Positions 24,216-31,843 of a DNA stretch of 51,142 nucleotides are shown in pieces (the first letter of the stretch is position 1; each line of letters opens with the position of its first letter). Source of the stretch: Methanocorpusculaceae archaeon UBA456 (GTDB lineage Archaea; Halobacteriota; Methanomicrobia; Methanomicrobiales; Methanocorpusculaceae). Location of the stretch: contig DAJQ01000035.1 in the NCBI GenBank assembly GCA_002496395.1, forward strand, positions 112,415 through 163,556, written 5' to 3'. Under the pieces are notes generated by a model, which was given only the letters and a program-made list of their open reading frames with translations, did no database searches and was not told where the DNA came from. A program made the translations under genes and the position numbers.

Positions 24216-24928
24216 GCGACTTTTATATTGTCGGTGCGGGATGCGGAGATCCCGGCCTGATCACGGTGAAGGGGATGGATCTCCTGAAGAGAGCGGATAT
24301 CCTGATCTACGCAGGATCGCTGGTGAACCCGGAGCTTGTTGCTACATCAGGAGCAACGCTGAAACTTGATTCTTCACAGATGAACCTTGAGGAGATCTGC
24401 GGAGCAATCCGGAAAGGCATAAGGGAGAAGAAACTGGTTGTTCGCCTCCATTCAGGCGATCCGGCACTCTATGGTGCGATCATCGAGCAGATGGCGGTGC
24501 TTGAGAAAGAAGGGATTGTGCCGGAGATTGTACCCGGCGTCTCCTCCCTCTTTGGGGCAGCCGCCGCACTCAAAACCCAGTTTACCCTGCGGGGTGTATC
24601 CGAGAGTGTCATCATCACCCGCCCTGCCGGTGCAACCCTCGAAGAAGATCGCATCGCAGAGTTCTCACGGACAGGCGAGACACTGGTCATCTTCCTTGGG
24701 ACCGAGAAGCTGAGGGATATCATGGCACGGGTTGAATGCCTGCAGGATACGCCGGTTGCGGTTGTGTACCATGCCACCTGGGATGACCAGAAGATCGTCA
24801 AAGGTACTGTCGCCGATATCGCAGATAAGGCGGAGGCGGCAGGAATTACAAAGACCGCTTTGATAGTGATTGGCAGAGCAGTCCTTGGTACCGAAAGTGG
24901 ATTTAGCCATTCACATCTCTACTCATGA
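24212..24928 (+). CDS. cbiF: CbiF, cobalt-precorrin-4 C11-methyltransferase
   Basis: 238 aa. Signature blocks: IVGAGCGDPGLITVKGMDLLKRADILIYAGSLV at the N-terminus, RLHSGDPALYGAI near 80, PGVSSLFGAAA near 105, and VVYHATWDDQKIVKGT near 180. Typical length for CbiF/CobM. Coupled by ATGA overlaps to cbiL and cbiG. Confidence 0.93.
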   Translation: MSDFYIVGAGCGDPGLITVKGMDLLKRADILIYAGSLVNPELVATSGATLKLDSSQMNLEEICGAIRKGIREKKLVVRLHSGDPALYGAIIEQMAVLEKEGIVPEIVPGVSSLFGAAAALKTQFTLRGVSESVIITRPAGATLEEDRIAEFSRTGETLVIFLGTEKLRDIMARVECLQDTPVAVVYHATWDDQKIVKGTVADIADKAEAAGITKTALIVIGRAVLGTESGFSHSHLYS

Positions 24929-25794
24929 ACTGCTGCGTCATCGCCCTGCCACGATTTTCCAAACTCGGAGAAGAGATAGCAGAGGCGATGGATGCCGATC
25001 TTCTCCCCTATGAGGAGGGGATCTTTACAACCGCATTTGCGGATTATGAGGGGATCATTGCGGTGATGTCGGCAGGAATTGCTGTTCGCTCCGCGGCCCC
25101 GATCCTCACCGACAAGTGGCATGATCCCGGGATCGTGGTCGTGACCCCGGATGGGAAGTATGCGATCCCGATCCTCGGCGGCCACCATGGCGCAAATGAT
25201 CTTGCCTGCCGTCTTTCAGAGATCGGGATCATCCCGGTGATCTCAACGGCAACCGAGGTGTATGGGCGGCCATCAGTTGAGGGATATGCCAAAGCCGAGG
25301 GATGCCGGGTGATCAACCGCCCCTCCACCCGGAGAGTGAATGCCGCCTTCCTCGATGGCGATGTGCCGGTTTATGAGATACCCGAACCCGGCATCATAGT
25401 GGCGGGACCGGGGGTCTCGGTGCTTATCAGGTCAAAACCCTACATGATTGGAATCGGGGCACGCCTTGGGATCACACCGGAAGAGGTGGTGGATGCGGTG
25501 ACATCCGCACTGAGTGAGGCAGGAATCCGGGCAGATGAAGTGGGAGCGTATGCAACAACCGAGAAGAAGCGCCCCGATCCCGGCCTTGCCGAGGGGGTCA
25601 GCCGGCTTGGTGGCGTACTCATCTACCTTGACGACGATAGGATCAACAGTATAGAGACACCATCTCCGTCACGGGCAGGGCTGATTGGTTTGAGTGGGGT
25701 AGCTGAGCCCGCTGCCATCGCCTGCTCGGAGAAGGGCGAGCTTATTATGAAGAAGAAGACCTATGGAAGGGTGACCATTGCAATCGGAAGGTAA
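24925..25794 (+). CDS. cbiG: CbiG, cobalt-precorrin-5A hydrolase
   Basis: 289 aa, opening the delta-lactone of cobalt-precorrin-5A. N-terminal domain: YEGIIAVMSAGIAVRSAAPIL, then the LGGHHGANDLA motif near 88. C-terminal domain: YMIGIGARLGITPEEVVDAV near 170, the usual CbiG/CobE segment. It overlaps cbiH by 17 bases. Confidence 0.92.
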   Translation: MNCCVIALPRFSKLGEEIAEAMDADLLPYEEGIFTTAFADYEGIIAVMSAGIAVRSAAPILTDKWHDPGIVVVTPDGKYAIPILGGHHGANDLACRLSEIGIIPVISTATEVYGRPSVEGYAKAEGCRVINRPSTRRVNAAFLDGDVPVYEIPEPGIIVAGPGVSVLIRSKPYMIGIGARLGITPEEVVDAVTSALSEAGIRADEVGAYATTEKKRPDPGLAEGVSRLGGVLIYLDDDRINSIETPSPSRAGLIGLSGVAEPAAIACSEKGELIMKKKTYGRVTIAIGR

Positions 25795-26560
25795 GAAAAC
25801 AGGCCTCCTCTCGATCGTCAGCACAGGTCCGGGGAACATCCAGCAGCTGACCCCGGCGGCCTTAAAGGCGATCGCAAAGGCGGAGTATGTCATCGGGAAC
25901 AATGTCTATATCGACCTGATCCGCCCTCTCATCGAGGGAAAAGAGGTCGTGAAGAGTCCGATGGGCGAAGAGGTGAACCGGGCGCAGCTCGCACTTGATC
26001 TCGCAGAGACTCATCGTGTCGCGATGGTCTCAGGCGGGGATGCAGGCGTGTACGGGATGGCCGGGATCGTCATCGAGGTTGCCGAGAGGACCGGATCTCA
26101 TGTGGCTATAGAGGTGATACCCGGAGTGACGGCAGCAACCGCAGCGGCATCATGTATCGGCTCTCCACTATCAGGAGATTATGTGACGCTCTCACTATCT
26201 GACCTCCTCACACCATGGGAGGTGATTGCAATGCGTCTCGATCATGCAGCAGCAATGGGCGTTCCGCTTGCGATCTACAATCCACGGAGCAGGGGACGGC
26301 CGCATAACCTTGATACCGCACTTGCAATCATCTCAAAGCACAGGGAGAAAGAGACCCCTGTTGGTGTTGTGAAGAACGCTTACCGGCCCGGTGAAGAGCG
26401 GCATATCATGACCCTTGCTGATCTGATTGCAGACACAAGCATGGTGGATATGCATTCCATTGTGATCATCGGCGGACTGGAAAGCAGGATATGGAAGGTG
26501 GAAGACGATGTCAGAGGAATTATCACCCCGCGTGGATACCACAGAAAATACGTATATTGA
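25778..26560 (+). CDS. cbiH: CbiH, cobalt-factor III C17-methyltransferase
   Basis: 260 aa. Motifs: IVSTGPGNIQQLTPAALKAI, YVIGNNVYIDLI, VSGGDAGVYGMAGI near 85, PGVTAATAAASCIGSPLSGDY near 116. This enzyme C-methylates C17 and contracts the ring to a corrin. The start lies inside the end of cbiG; the end overlaps the chosen cbiC start by 53 bases. Confidence 0.92.
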   Translation: MQSEGKKTGLLSIVSTGPGNIQQLTPAALKAIAKAEYVIGNNVYIDLIRPLIEGKEVVKSPMGEEVNRAQLALDLAETHRVAMVSGGDAGVYGMAGIVIEVAERTGSHVAIEVIPGVTAATAAASCIGSPLSGDYVTLSLSDLLTPWEVIAMRLDHAAAMGVPLAIYNPRSRGRPHNLDTALAIISKHREKETPVGVVKNAYRPGEERHIMTLADLIADTSMVDMHSIVIIGGLESRIWKVEDDVRGIITPRGYHRKYVY

Positions 26561-27161
26561 TCTCGGCGCAGATACCCGTGAAGGGTATGCGATCGCAAAG
26601 ACGAGCAGGCAGCTTGCCAGGGAGATGATCGGAGATGTCACACCGGAAGACCGGATCCGGCAGCGCTGTTCGGTTGCTGTCGGGGACTTTTCAATGGCGG
26701 ATCTGATGCGTTTTGAGCATGATCCAATAGCTGCCGGTGTTGCTGCGATTCGAAAAGGAGCCCCGATATTTACGGATATCAGGATGGTGCAGGTCGGCAT
26801 CCTGAAGAAGGGGCATTCATGCAGTGTCGAATGTGCGCTTGATTATGGTGCCGATAGTGCAGCAGCTGAGGGGATCACCCGGACATCAGCAGGTTTTCTT
26901 GCACTCAGGGAGCGGCTTTCCGGCTCAATTGTTGTCATCGGCAACGCCCCCTCAGCCCTCCTCTCCGTCTGCCGGATGATCGAGGAGGGAATTGTTCCCG
27001 CTCTTGTGATCGGAACTCCTGTCGGGTTTGTGAATGCGGCCGAGTCAAAGGAGTTCCTCAGGACGATGCCGGTTCCCTCGGTCTCAAATGTCGGGACCCG
27101 TGGCGGCACACCGATTGCTGTTGCGAGCATGAATGAGATCATCACGATATCATTACAGTAG
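26508..27161 (+). CDS. cbiC: CbiC, cobalt-precorrin-8 methylmutase
   Basis: 217 aa. The family core DFSMADLMRF, then GAPIFTDIRMVQVGI, and the C-terminal GTPVGFVNAAESKEFL are clear. It shifts the C11 methyl to C12 to give cobyrinate. The usual catalytic His (R-x-x-H-A-T-G-D in many members) appears replaced, since the matching segment reads RCSVAVGD. The ATG at 26508 has AAGGTGGA 8 bases before it, supporting the long overlap with cbiH. Confidence 0.87.
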   Translation: MSEELSPRVDTTENTYIDLGADTREGYAIAKTSRQLAREMIGDVTPEDRIRQRCSVAVGDFSMADLMRFEHDPIAAGVAAIRKGAPIFTDIRMVQVGILKKGHSCSVECALDYGADSAAAEGITRTSAGFLALRERLSGSIVVIGNAPSALLSVCRMIEEGIVPALVIGTPVGFVNAAESKEFLRTMPVPSVSNVGTRGGTPIAVASMNEIITISLQ

Positions 27162-27164
27162 TCC

Positions 27165-28160
27165 ATGATCGATCCGGTGACAGGGTTCTCCTATCCAGAC
27201 GAGTGGATCAGGCGTGCCAGTGAAAAAGGGGATATCACCGCTGTTGAAGAGGGAAGAGCGGTCCTGACAGCATCCGGTGCGATACTCCGGCGGGGGATCA
27301 CCACCGGGGCAACAGCGGCAGCAGCAGCAAAAGCAGCTGTCCTTTCGCTGATTAGGCCGGTATCCATAGTGGAACTCCTGCTTCCTTGCGGGATCCGGGT
27401 GATGGTTGATGCTGCCGGTGAGAATGGAGAGGGGTCTGCTCTGAAGGATCCGGGCGACTACCCGGATGACCGGACAGCAGGGCTCCTCTTCCGTGCTATT
27501 GCCCTTCCAGATGAGGGGATTTCCGTCTCCGCAGGGGAGGGGATCGGGAGGTTTATCCGTGACACTCCCCGCTATCTCGAGGGTGAGCCTGCGATATCCC
27601 CTCCGGCACGCGAATGCATCCTGAATGCAATAACCGAAGCGGTTCGGGAAACCGGCCTGCCGGGTGCTCACATCACCCTCACCGTCGTCGGCGGCAGGGA
27701 GGCAGGGGCGGATACCTTAAACCCCAGGGTAGGGGTTGTCGGCGGGATCTCGCTCCTCGGGACAACCGGCTTTGTCGAGCCATGGGACGACCATCTCGAA
27801 TCGACGATGGAAGAGCGGGTGCGTGCCGCCGATCGTCTGGTGATCACAACCGGCAGGATCGGCCTGCGGATCTCCCGCCTCCTCTTCCCCGAACACGAAG
27901 TGGTGCTCGCCGGATCAAAGATTGGGCAGGCGCTTGCAGCCGCACATGGCGAGGTGATCCTCTGTGGCCTGCCGGGCCTTGTCCTGAAGTACCTCATGCC
28001 CGATATCCTCGATGGTACCGGGTACCAGACGGTGGAGGAGTATGTCGCCACACCGGAAGGCATCACTGCGATGAAAGAGATACTGAAAGATATCGTACCG
28101 GAGGGTGTGAGAGTGGTGATCGTGAATCGGGACGGGGAGATTATGGGTGATTCGGCATGA
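27165..28160 (+). CDS. cbiD: CbiD, cobalt-precorrin-5B C1-methyltransferase
   Basis: 331 aa. The hallmark is RRGITTGATAAAAAKAAVLSL near residue 45, together with LNPRVGVVGGISLLGTTGFVEP near 188. CbiD methylates C1 of cobalt-precorrin-5B with SAM. It starts 3 bases after cbiC and overlaps cbiE by 4 bases. Confidence 0.93.
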   Translation: MIDPVTGFSYPDEWIRRASEKGDITAVEEGRAVLTASGAILRRGITTGATAAAAAKAAVLSLIRPVSIVELLLPCGIRVMVDAAGENGEGSALKDPGDYPDDRTAGLLFRAIALPDEGISVSAGEGIGRFIRDTPRYLEGEPAISPPARECILNAITEAVRETGLPGAHITLTVVGGREAGADTLNPRVGVVGGISLLGTTGFVEPWDDHLESTMEERVRAADRLVITTGRIGLRISRLLFPEHEVVLAGSKIGQALAAAHGEVILCGLPGLVLKYLMPDILDGTGYQTVEEYVATPEGITAMKEILKDIVPEGVRVVIVNRDGEIMGDSA

Positions 28161-28741
28161 AGGTAGTGGGTGTCGGATGTGGGGACGGGATGCTGACCGA
28201 AGAGGCTGTTGCTGCCATATCGGGAGCACGGCTCATCTACGGCTCCGGCCGGGCAATAGATCGTGTCAGGCAACATATCAATCCCGATTGCACTGTCAAG
28301 GTGATCACCGACTACAAAGCCCTTGGACATCTGCCTGATGATGCGGTGATCCTCTCGACAGGCGATCCCCTGCTGGCGGGTCTCGGGTACCTCGGCGGCG
28401 AGATCATCTGCGGGATATCAAGCCTACAGGCGGCATTTGCTGCTGTCGGCTTACCATGGAGCACCGTATCGGTGATAGACGCTCATGGAAGAGATCATGC
28501 AGAGGCAATTTGTGATACAGTGATCGACTGCCGACGGAACCGCCCCGTCTTCATCATCGCCGATCCGAAATTCCCGGTTCCCGAGCTTGCCGAGGCACTG
28601 CATGGACAGGATATCTCAATCTATATCTGTCAGGATCTCGGGGAGCCACACGAGCGGATCATCACCGGAACACCGGAAAACCCCCCGGTTCCGGATTCAA
28701 ACCTTTTCTGCTGTATTGTCTCCCCCAACCGGACAGAGTGA
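28157..28741 (+). CDS. cbiE: CbiE, cobalt-precorrin-7 C5-methyltransferase
   Basis: 194 aa, stand-alone CbiE (CbiT is a separate gene upstream). Tetrapyrrole-methylase motifs: GVGCGDGMLTEEAVAAI, VILSTGDPLLAGLGYL near 64, GISSLQAAFAAVGLPW near 84. Last gene of the corrin operon. Its 3' end runs 45 bases into the convergent cbiO. Confidence 0.9.
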   Translation: MKVVGVGCGDGMLTEEAVAAISGARLIYGSGRAIDRVRQHINPDCTVKVITDYKALGHLPDDAVILSTGDPLLAGLGYLGGEIICGISSLQAAFAAVGLPWSTVSVIDAHGRDHAEAICDTVIDCRRNRPVFIIADPKFPVPELAEALHGQDISIYICQDLGEPHERIITGTPENPPVPDSNLFCCIVSPNRTE

Positions 28742-29890
28742 GAGGGGGATTGTGCTCTCTTCAGAAAATTCCAATATTCTTTTGTGGACACGATCGATCA
28801 TCCCTCCGCTTGTGACGATCACAACCGTCTCCTGCCTGAGTGCATGGAGGATCGAGGCATCGATGACGCCATAGGTGAAGTCTGCTGATATCTCCGCCCC
28901 TGCAAGATGCCGTTTGGCGGTCGTCCCCATCACACCGATCCTGAGCGGGGAGACCGTTGTCATGAGTGAGCGGAGAGTTTCATCAAGTCCATTGGAGCAA
29001 TCGATCAGGTAGATCGGTGCCGGTGCATGGATTTTTGGGGTTGTTACAGCCATCTCCTCGATCCGCTGCGCCATCTCAAGCAGTCCGGCCGGGGGGTCGC
29101 TCTCCTTCATAATCCCCCGGCAGGCAAGATGGTGGTGGAGCGAGAGTACCGCCGGCTGGGTCAGGTGTGCCCGCCGCATCAGATCTGCATCACAGAAGAC
29201 TGATCCGGGCGGGCCATGCGTGAGGATCTCACCACCTTCGATCAGCACCACATCATCTGCCCAGCTATAGGCAAGCTCTACATCATGAGTCGAGAGGAGG
29301 ATCGTCACCCCCTGCTGGTTGATCTCTTCGAGGAGATCCATTATTTCCGCCGCACCCGCTGGATCCAGTGAGCTCGTCGGCTCGTCAAAGATCAGGATCT
29401 CAGGTTTCATCGCAAGCACCCCGGCAATGGCTGCCCGCTTCTTCTCGCCGCCCGAGAGATGGTGCGGGGGCCGTCGTTCATATCCGGTGAGTCCGACTGC
29501 AAAGAGGGCATCCGAGACGGCCTGCCGGATCTCATCCTCACCGAGCCCGAGGTTTAAGGGCCCAAATGCCACATCCTGGTACACGGTCGGGGCAAAGAGC
29601 TGGGAGTCTGAGTTCTGGAAGACCATACCCACCTTTCGGCGTACCTCGCGGAGCTGCCGGGAACCATACTGGATAGGCTCCCCGCCGACAAGCACCTCGC
29701 CCGTTGTGGGCCTGAGGGTGCCATTGCACATCAGGAGGAGGGTGGTCTTTCCTGCACCGTTTGGACCGACAAGTGCAGTTCTGCTCCCTCTCTGTAAAGA
29801 GAAACTGATGTTTTTAAGCGAGTCCGGGTGGCCGGTGTAGGCGAACGTAAGATCCCTGAATTCTATGGCGGGTGCTGGCATGGGTATCAT
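28697..29890 (-). CDS. cbiO: CbiO, cobalt ECF-transporter ATPase with C-terminal extension
   Basis: 397 aa. Residues about 4-280 are a normal ECF ATPase: Walker A VGPNGAGKTTLL, signature HLSGGEKKRAAIAGVL, Walker B EILIFDEPTSSLDP, switch His in LLSTHDVELAYSW. About 115 further residues are unusual (DCSNGLDETLRSL, IGVMGTTAKRHL, VVIVTSGGMIDRVHK) and look like a small alpha/beta domain I cannot assign. The frame runs upstream to 30019, but that part overlaps cbiQ. The start MIPMPAP (29890, or 29881) follows the cbiQ stop by one base. Confidence 0.9.
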   Translation of the reverse strand: MIPMPAPAIEFRDLTFAYTGHPDSLKNISFSLQRGSRTALVGPNGAGKTTLLLMCNGTLRPTTGEVLVGGEPIQYGSRQLREVRRKVGMVFQNSDSQLFAPTVYQDVAFGPLNLGLGEDEIRQAVSDALFAVGLTGYERRPPHHLSGGEKKRAAIAGVLAMKPEILIFDEPTSSLDPAGAAEIMDLLEEINQQGVTILLSTHDVELAYSWADDVVLIEGGEILTHGPPGSVFCDADLMRRAHLTQPAVLSLHHHLACRGIMKESDPPAGLLEMAQRIEEMAVTTPKIHAPAPIYLIDCSNGLDETLRSLMTTVSPLRIGVMGTTAKRHLAGAEISADFTYGVIDASILHALRQETVVIVTSGGMIDRVHKRILEFSEESTIPLSLCPVGGDNTAEKV

Positions 29891-29891
29891 C

Positions 29892-30686
29892 TCATAACGG
29901 GGGAAACGGCAGGGGTAGGAATGCGAGGAGTCCGGATATCGAGAAGAAGAGAAGGACAGGCAGGATCTGGGAGATGGTCGGGGCAGATGAGGGTTCGAGG
30001 ATCTCAAACTTCCCGTCATAGCAGCGGAGATCCATTGCGGTCATCAGCTCTTCTCCCCGATCCCATGCCCTGATGAAGAGGGAGGAGGCGAGCATCGAGA
30101 TCGCGACGATCCCCTTCCTGAAGGATGAGTACCCGTTCCTCATCACCTGGGCATTATAGATGGCGACAGCCTCCCCGATGATCACAAAGATCGATCGATA
30201 GAGGAGCATCGCCAGATCAATGAACTCATCAGGGAGCCTGAGGGATCTGAGTATGCTGAAGAGCTCGATCATCGGCGTGGTCAATGCAATGAAGAGAAGA
30301 CCACAGGTGCCGCCGATCGCACGTGAAAGGATGATCAGGGAATGGAGTGCTGCTGCATCCGTTGCGGTGAGGGTAAACCAGGGGAGCGGTATGGTGAGGA
30401 TGGGAACGCCGCCGCCGGTCAGGAAGAGGATCACAATCACGCTCATCAGGGCAAAGGATGCCGGGATCAGCAGGAGGGCAAGATAGAGACGGGCAGGTAT
30501 CTGTGCAAGAAAGACGATGACCATTGAGAGGATAAGAGCAATAAAGAGGGGGGCATAGGGCGTATCTGCCGATATTGCGATCAGGATTGCCCCGAGCCCG
30601 AGAATGAGCTTGATCCGGGTATCAATACCCCGGAGTGCATTCCTGCAGGCATAATCATCCAGAAAATGATGGTCGATTGATTGCAC
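29892..30686 (-). CDS. cbiQ: CbiQ, cobalt ECF-transporter transmembrane component
   Basis: 264 aa, about 6 membrane segments. CbiQ-type features: the N-terminal IDTRIKLILGLGAILIAIS, and the coupling-helix segment YNAQVMRNGYSSFRKG near 175 that contacts the ATPase. It forms the scaffold of the cobalt transporter with CbiM, CbiN and CbiO. It follows cbiN by 36 bases. Confidence 0.9.
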   Translation of the reverse strand: MQSIDHHFLDDYACRNALRGIDTRIKLILGLGAILIAISADTPYAPLFIALILSMVIVFLAQIPARLYLALLLIPASFALMSVIVILFLTGGGVPILTIPLPWFTLTATDAAALHSLIILSRAIGGTCGLLFIALTTPMIELFSILRSLRLPDEFIDLAMLLYRSIFVIIGEAVAIYNAQVMRNGYSSFRKGIVAISMLASSLFIRAWDRGEELMTAMDLRCYDGKFEILEPSSAPTISQILPVLLFFSISGLLAFLPLPFPPL

Positions 30687-30722
30687 TGCTCTCTCGTATT
30701 CCTTGATTTCTGTATGTATTAA

Positions 30723-31031
30723 CTACGATGATGTGTTCTTTGCGCCACGCCAGAGTCCGAAGACATACCCGATGACAAATGCTCCTATAGCCGCCTGAAG
30801 GGCAAAGAGGAGCGATTCGATCTCACCGCTTGGCGGCTCCCAGAGAGGAGAAGCCCATGGTTCGTATCCCTGTTCCTCGATATAGTCGGCAGCAGCACCA
30901 TCTGCACCACCCCATGCCTCCTCATCCTCCCCGAGTTCTGCCTGCATGGCAACATTCTGGATGAGGAAGATTGCGGCAAAGGCAATTATCACAACAGCCA
31001 CGATGATCTCAAGTCCGTATTTCATGCCCAT
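30723..31031 (-). CDS. cbiN: CbiN, cobalt transport auxiliary protein
   Basis: 102 aa. Two membrane helices (about 8-27 and 77-93) flank an acidic extracytoplasmic loop, with the family segments GGADGAAADYIEEQGYEPWASPLWEPPSGEIESLLFALQ-like region. CbiN assists loading of Co2+ into CbiM. It overlaps cbiM by 10 bases. Confidence 0.92.
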   Translation of the reverse strand: MGMKYGLEIIVAVVIIAFAAIFLIQNVAMQAELGEDEEAWGGADGAAADYIEEQGYEPWASPLWEPPSGEIESLLFALQAAIGAFVIGYVFGLWRGAKNTSS

Positions 31032-31717
31032 CCCTCCCTGAGGCGTTCAGCACGTTCCTGTGTGAGGACCCCGATCTTAATCAGGATCTCAGGCTTCAGC
31101 TGCACGATGTACTTGAAGACGAGTGCGATGACAAGACCCTCAATGATCGCAAGCGGGATCTGGGTGATCGCAAATATTGCACCAAATGCCATGAAGGATG
31201 CCATGATACCACCGACTTCAGCGGGAAATGCAAGTGCAAGCTGGAGCGAGGTGACGACATAGGTGACGATATTCGCAAAAGCCGCTGCAAAGAAGATGGT
31301 GACGATCTCATTGATGCCTGCCTTCTTTCCCGCAACAAAGATCGCATAGGCAACAACCGGCCCTGCAATCCCCATCGAGAAGAGGTTGGCTCCAAGTGTT
31401 GAGATCCCGCCATGGGCGAGGAAGAGCGCCTGGTAGACAAGGACGATCAATGCCAGCACCGATGCGATGAACGGACCGAAGAGGACCGATCCAAGACCGG
31501 TACCGGTCGGATGCGAACAGCTCCCGGTGACTGAAGGGAGCTTCAGCGATGAGAGGACAAAGACGAATGCCCCGGCAACCGCAAGGAGCGGCAGGGCTTC
31601 CCGGTTCTCGCGCACCATTCTTCTGAGTGCATAGAACCCCATGATCACAAAGGGGGCAGAGAGGACGAACCAGATCTGCCACCAGGGACTTGGTAAGAAA
31701 CCTTCCATGATATGCAT
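31022..31717 (-). CDS. cbiM: CbiM, cobalt-binding substrate component of ECF transporter
   Basis: 231 aa. The N-terminus MHIMEGFLPSPWW fixes the start: residue 2 His is a metal ligand exposed after insertion. Further signatures: PSVTGSCSHPTGTGLG near 60 and QALFLAHGGISTLGANLFSMG near 92. Seven or so membrane helices. First gene of the minus-strand cbiMNQO operon, divergent from cbiA. Confidence 0.95.
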   Translation of the reverse strand: MHIMEGFLPSPWWQIWFVLSAPFVIMGFYALRRMVRENREALPLLAVAGAFVFVLSSLKLPSVTGSCSHPTGTGLGSVLFGPFIASVLALIVLVYQALFLAHGGISTLGANLFSMGIAGPVVAYAIFVAGKKAGINEIVTIFFAAAFANIVTYVVTSLQLALAFPAEVGGIMASFMAFGAIFAITQIPLAIIEGLVIALVFKYIVQLKPEILIKIGVLTQERAERLREGWA

Positions 31718-31742
31718 AACTACACCAATTTTGTTTTATCTA

Positions 31743-31759
31743 AATAAGTTTTACTTGTT
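31743..31759. promoter_or_regulatory. Candidate operator between divergent cbiM and cbiA
   Basis: AATAAGT-TTT-ACTTGTT is an imperfect 7-base inverted repeat (one mismatch). Its left arm overlaps the TATA-like CTTATTTA of the cbiM promoter on the minus strand. A second TATA-like element, TTATAAAAAG at 31758-31767, faces cbiA. A metal-responsive regulator site is inferred, not shown. Confidence 0.35.
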
Positions 31760-31843
31760 ATAAAAAGATGCCCATTTCATTCGCATACCAGAGTATATTT
31801 GTATTCCCGCACCATACGCCCTGATCAAGGAGTGAGCCGTTCA

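Noticed and set aside
29891..30019. CbiO start at 30019
   Set aside because: The upstream 43 codons are inside cbiQ in another frame and read as low-complexity Ser/Pro/Arg; the ATG at 29890 follows the cbiQ stop.
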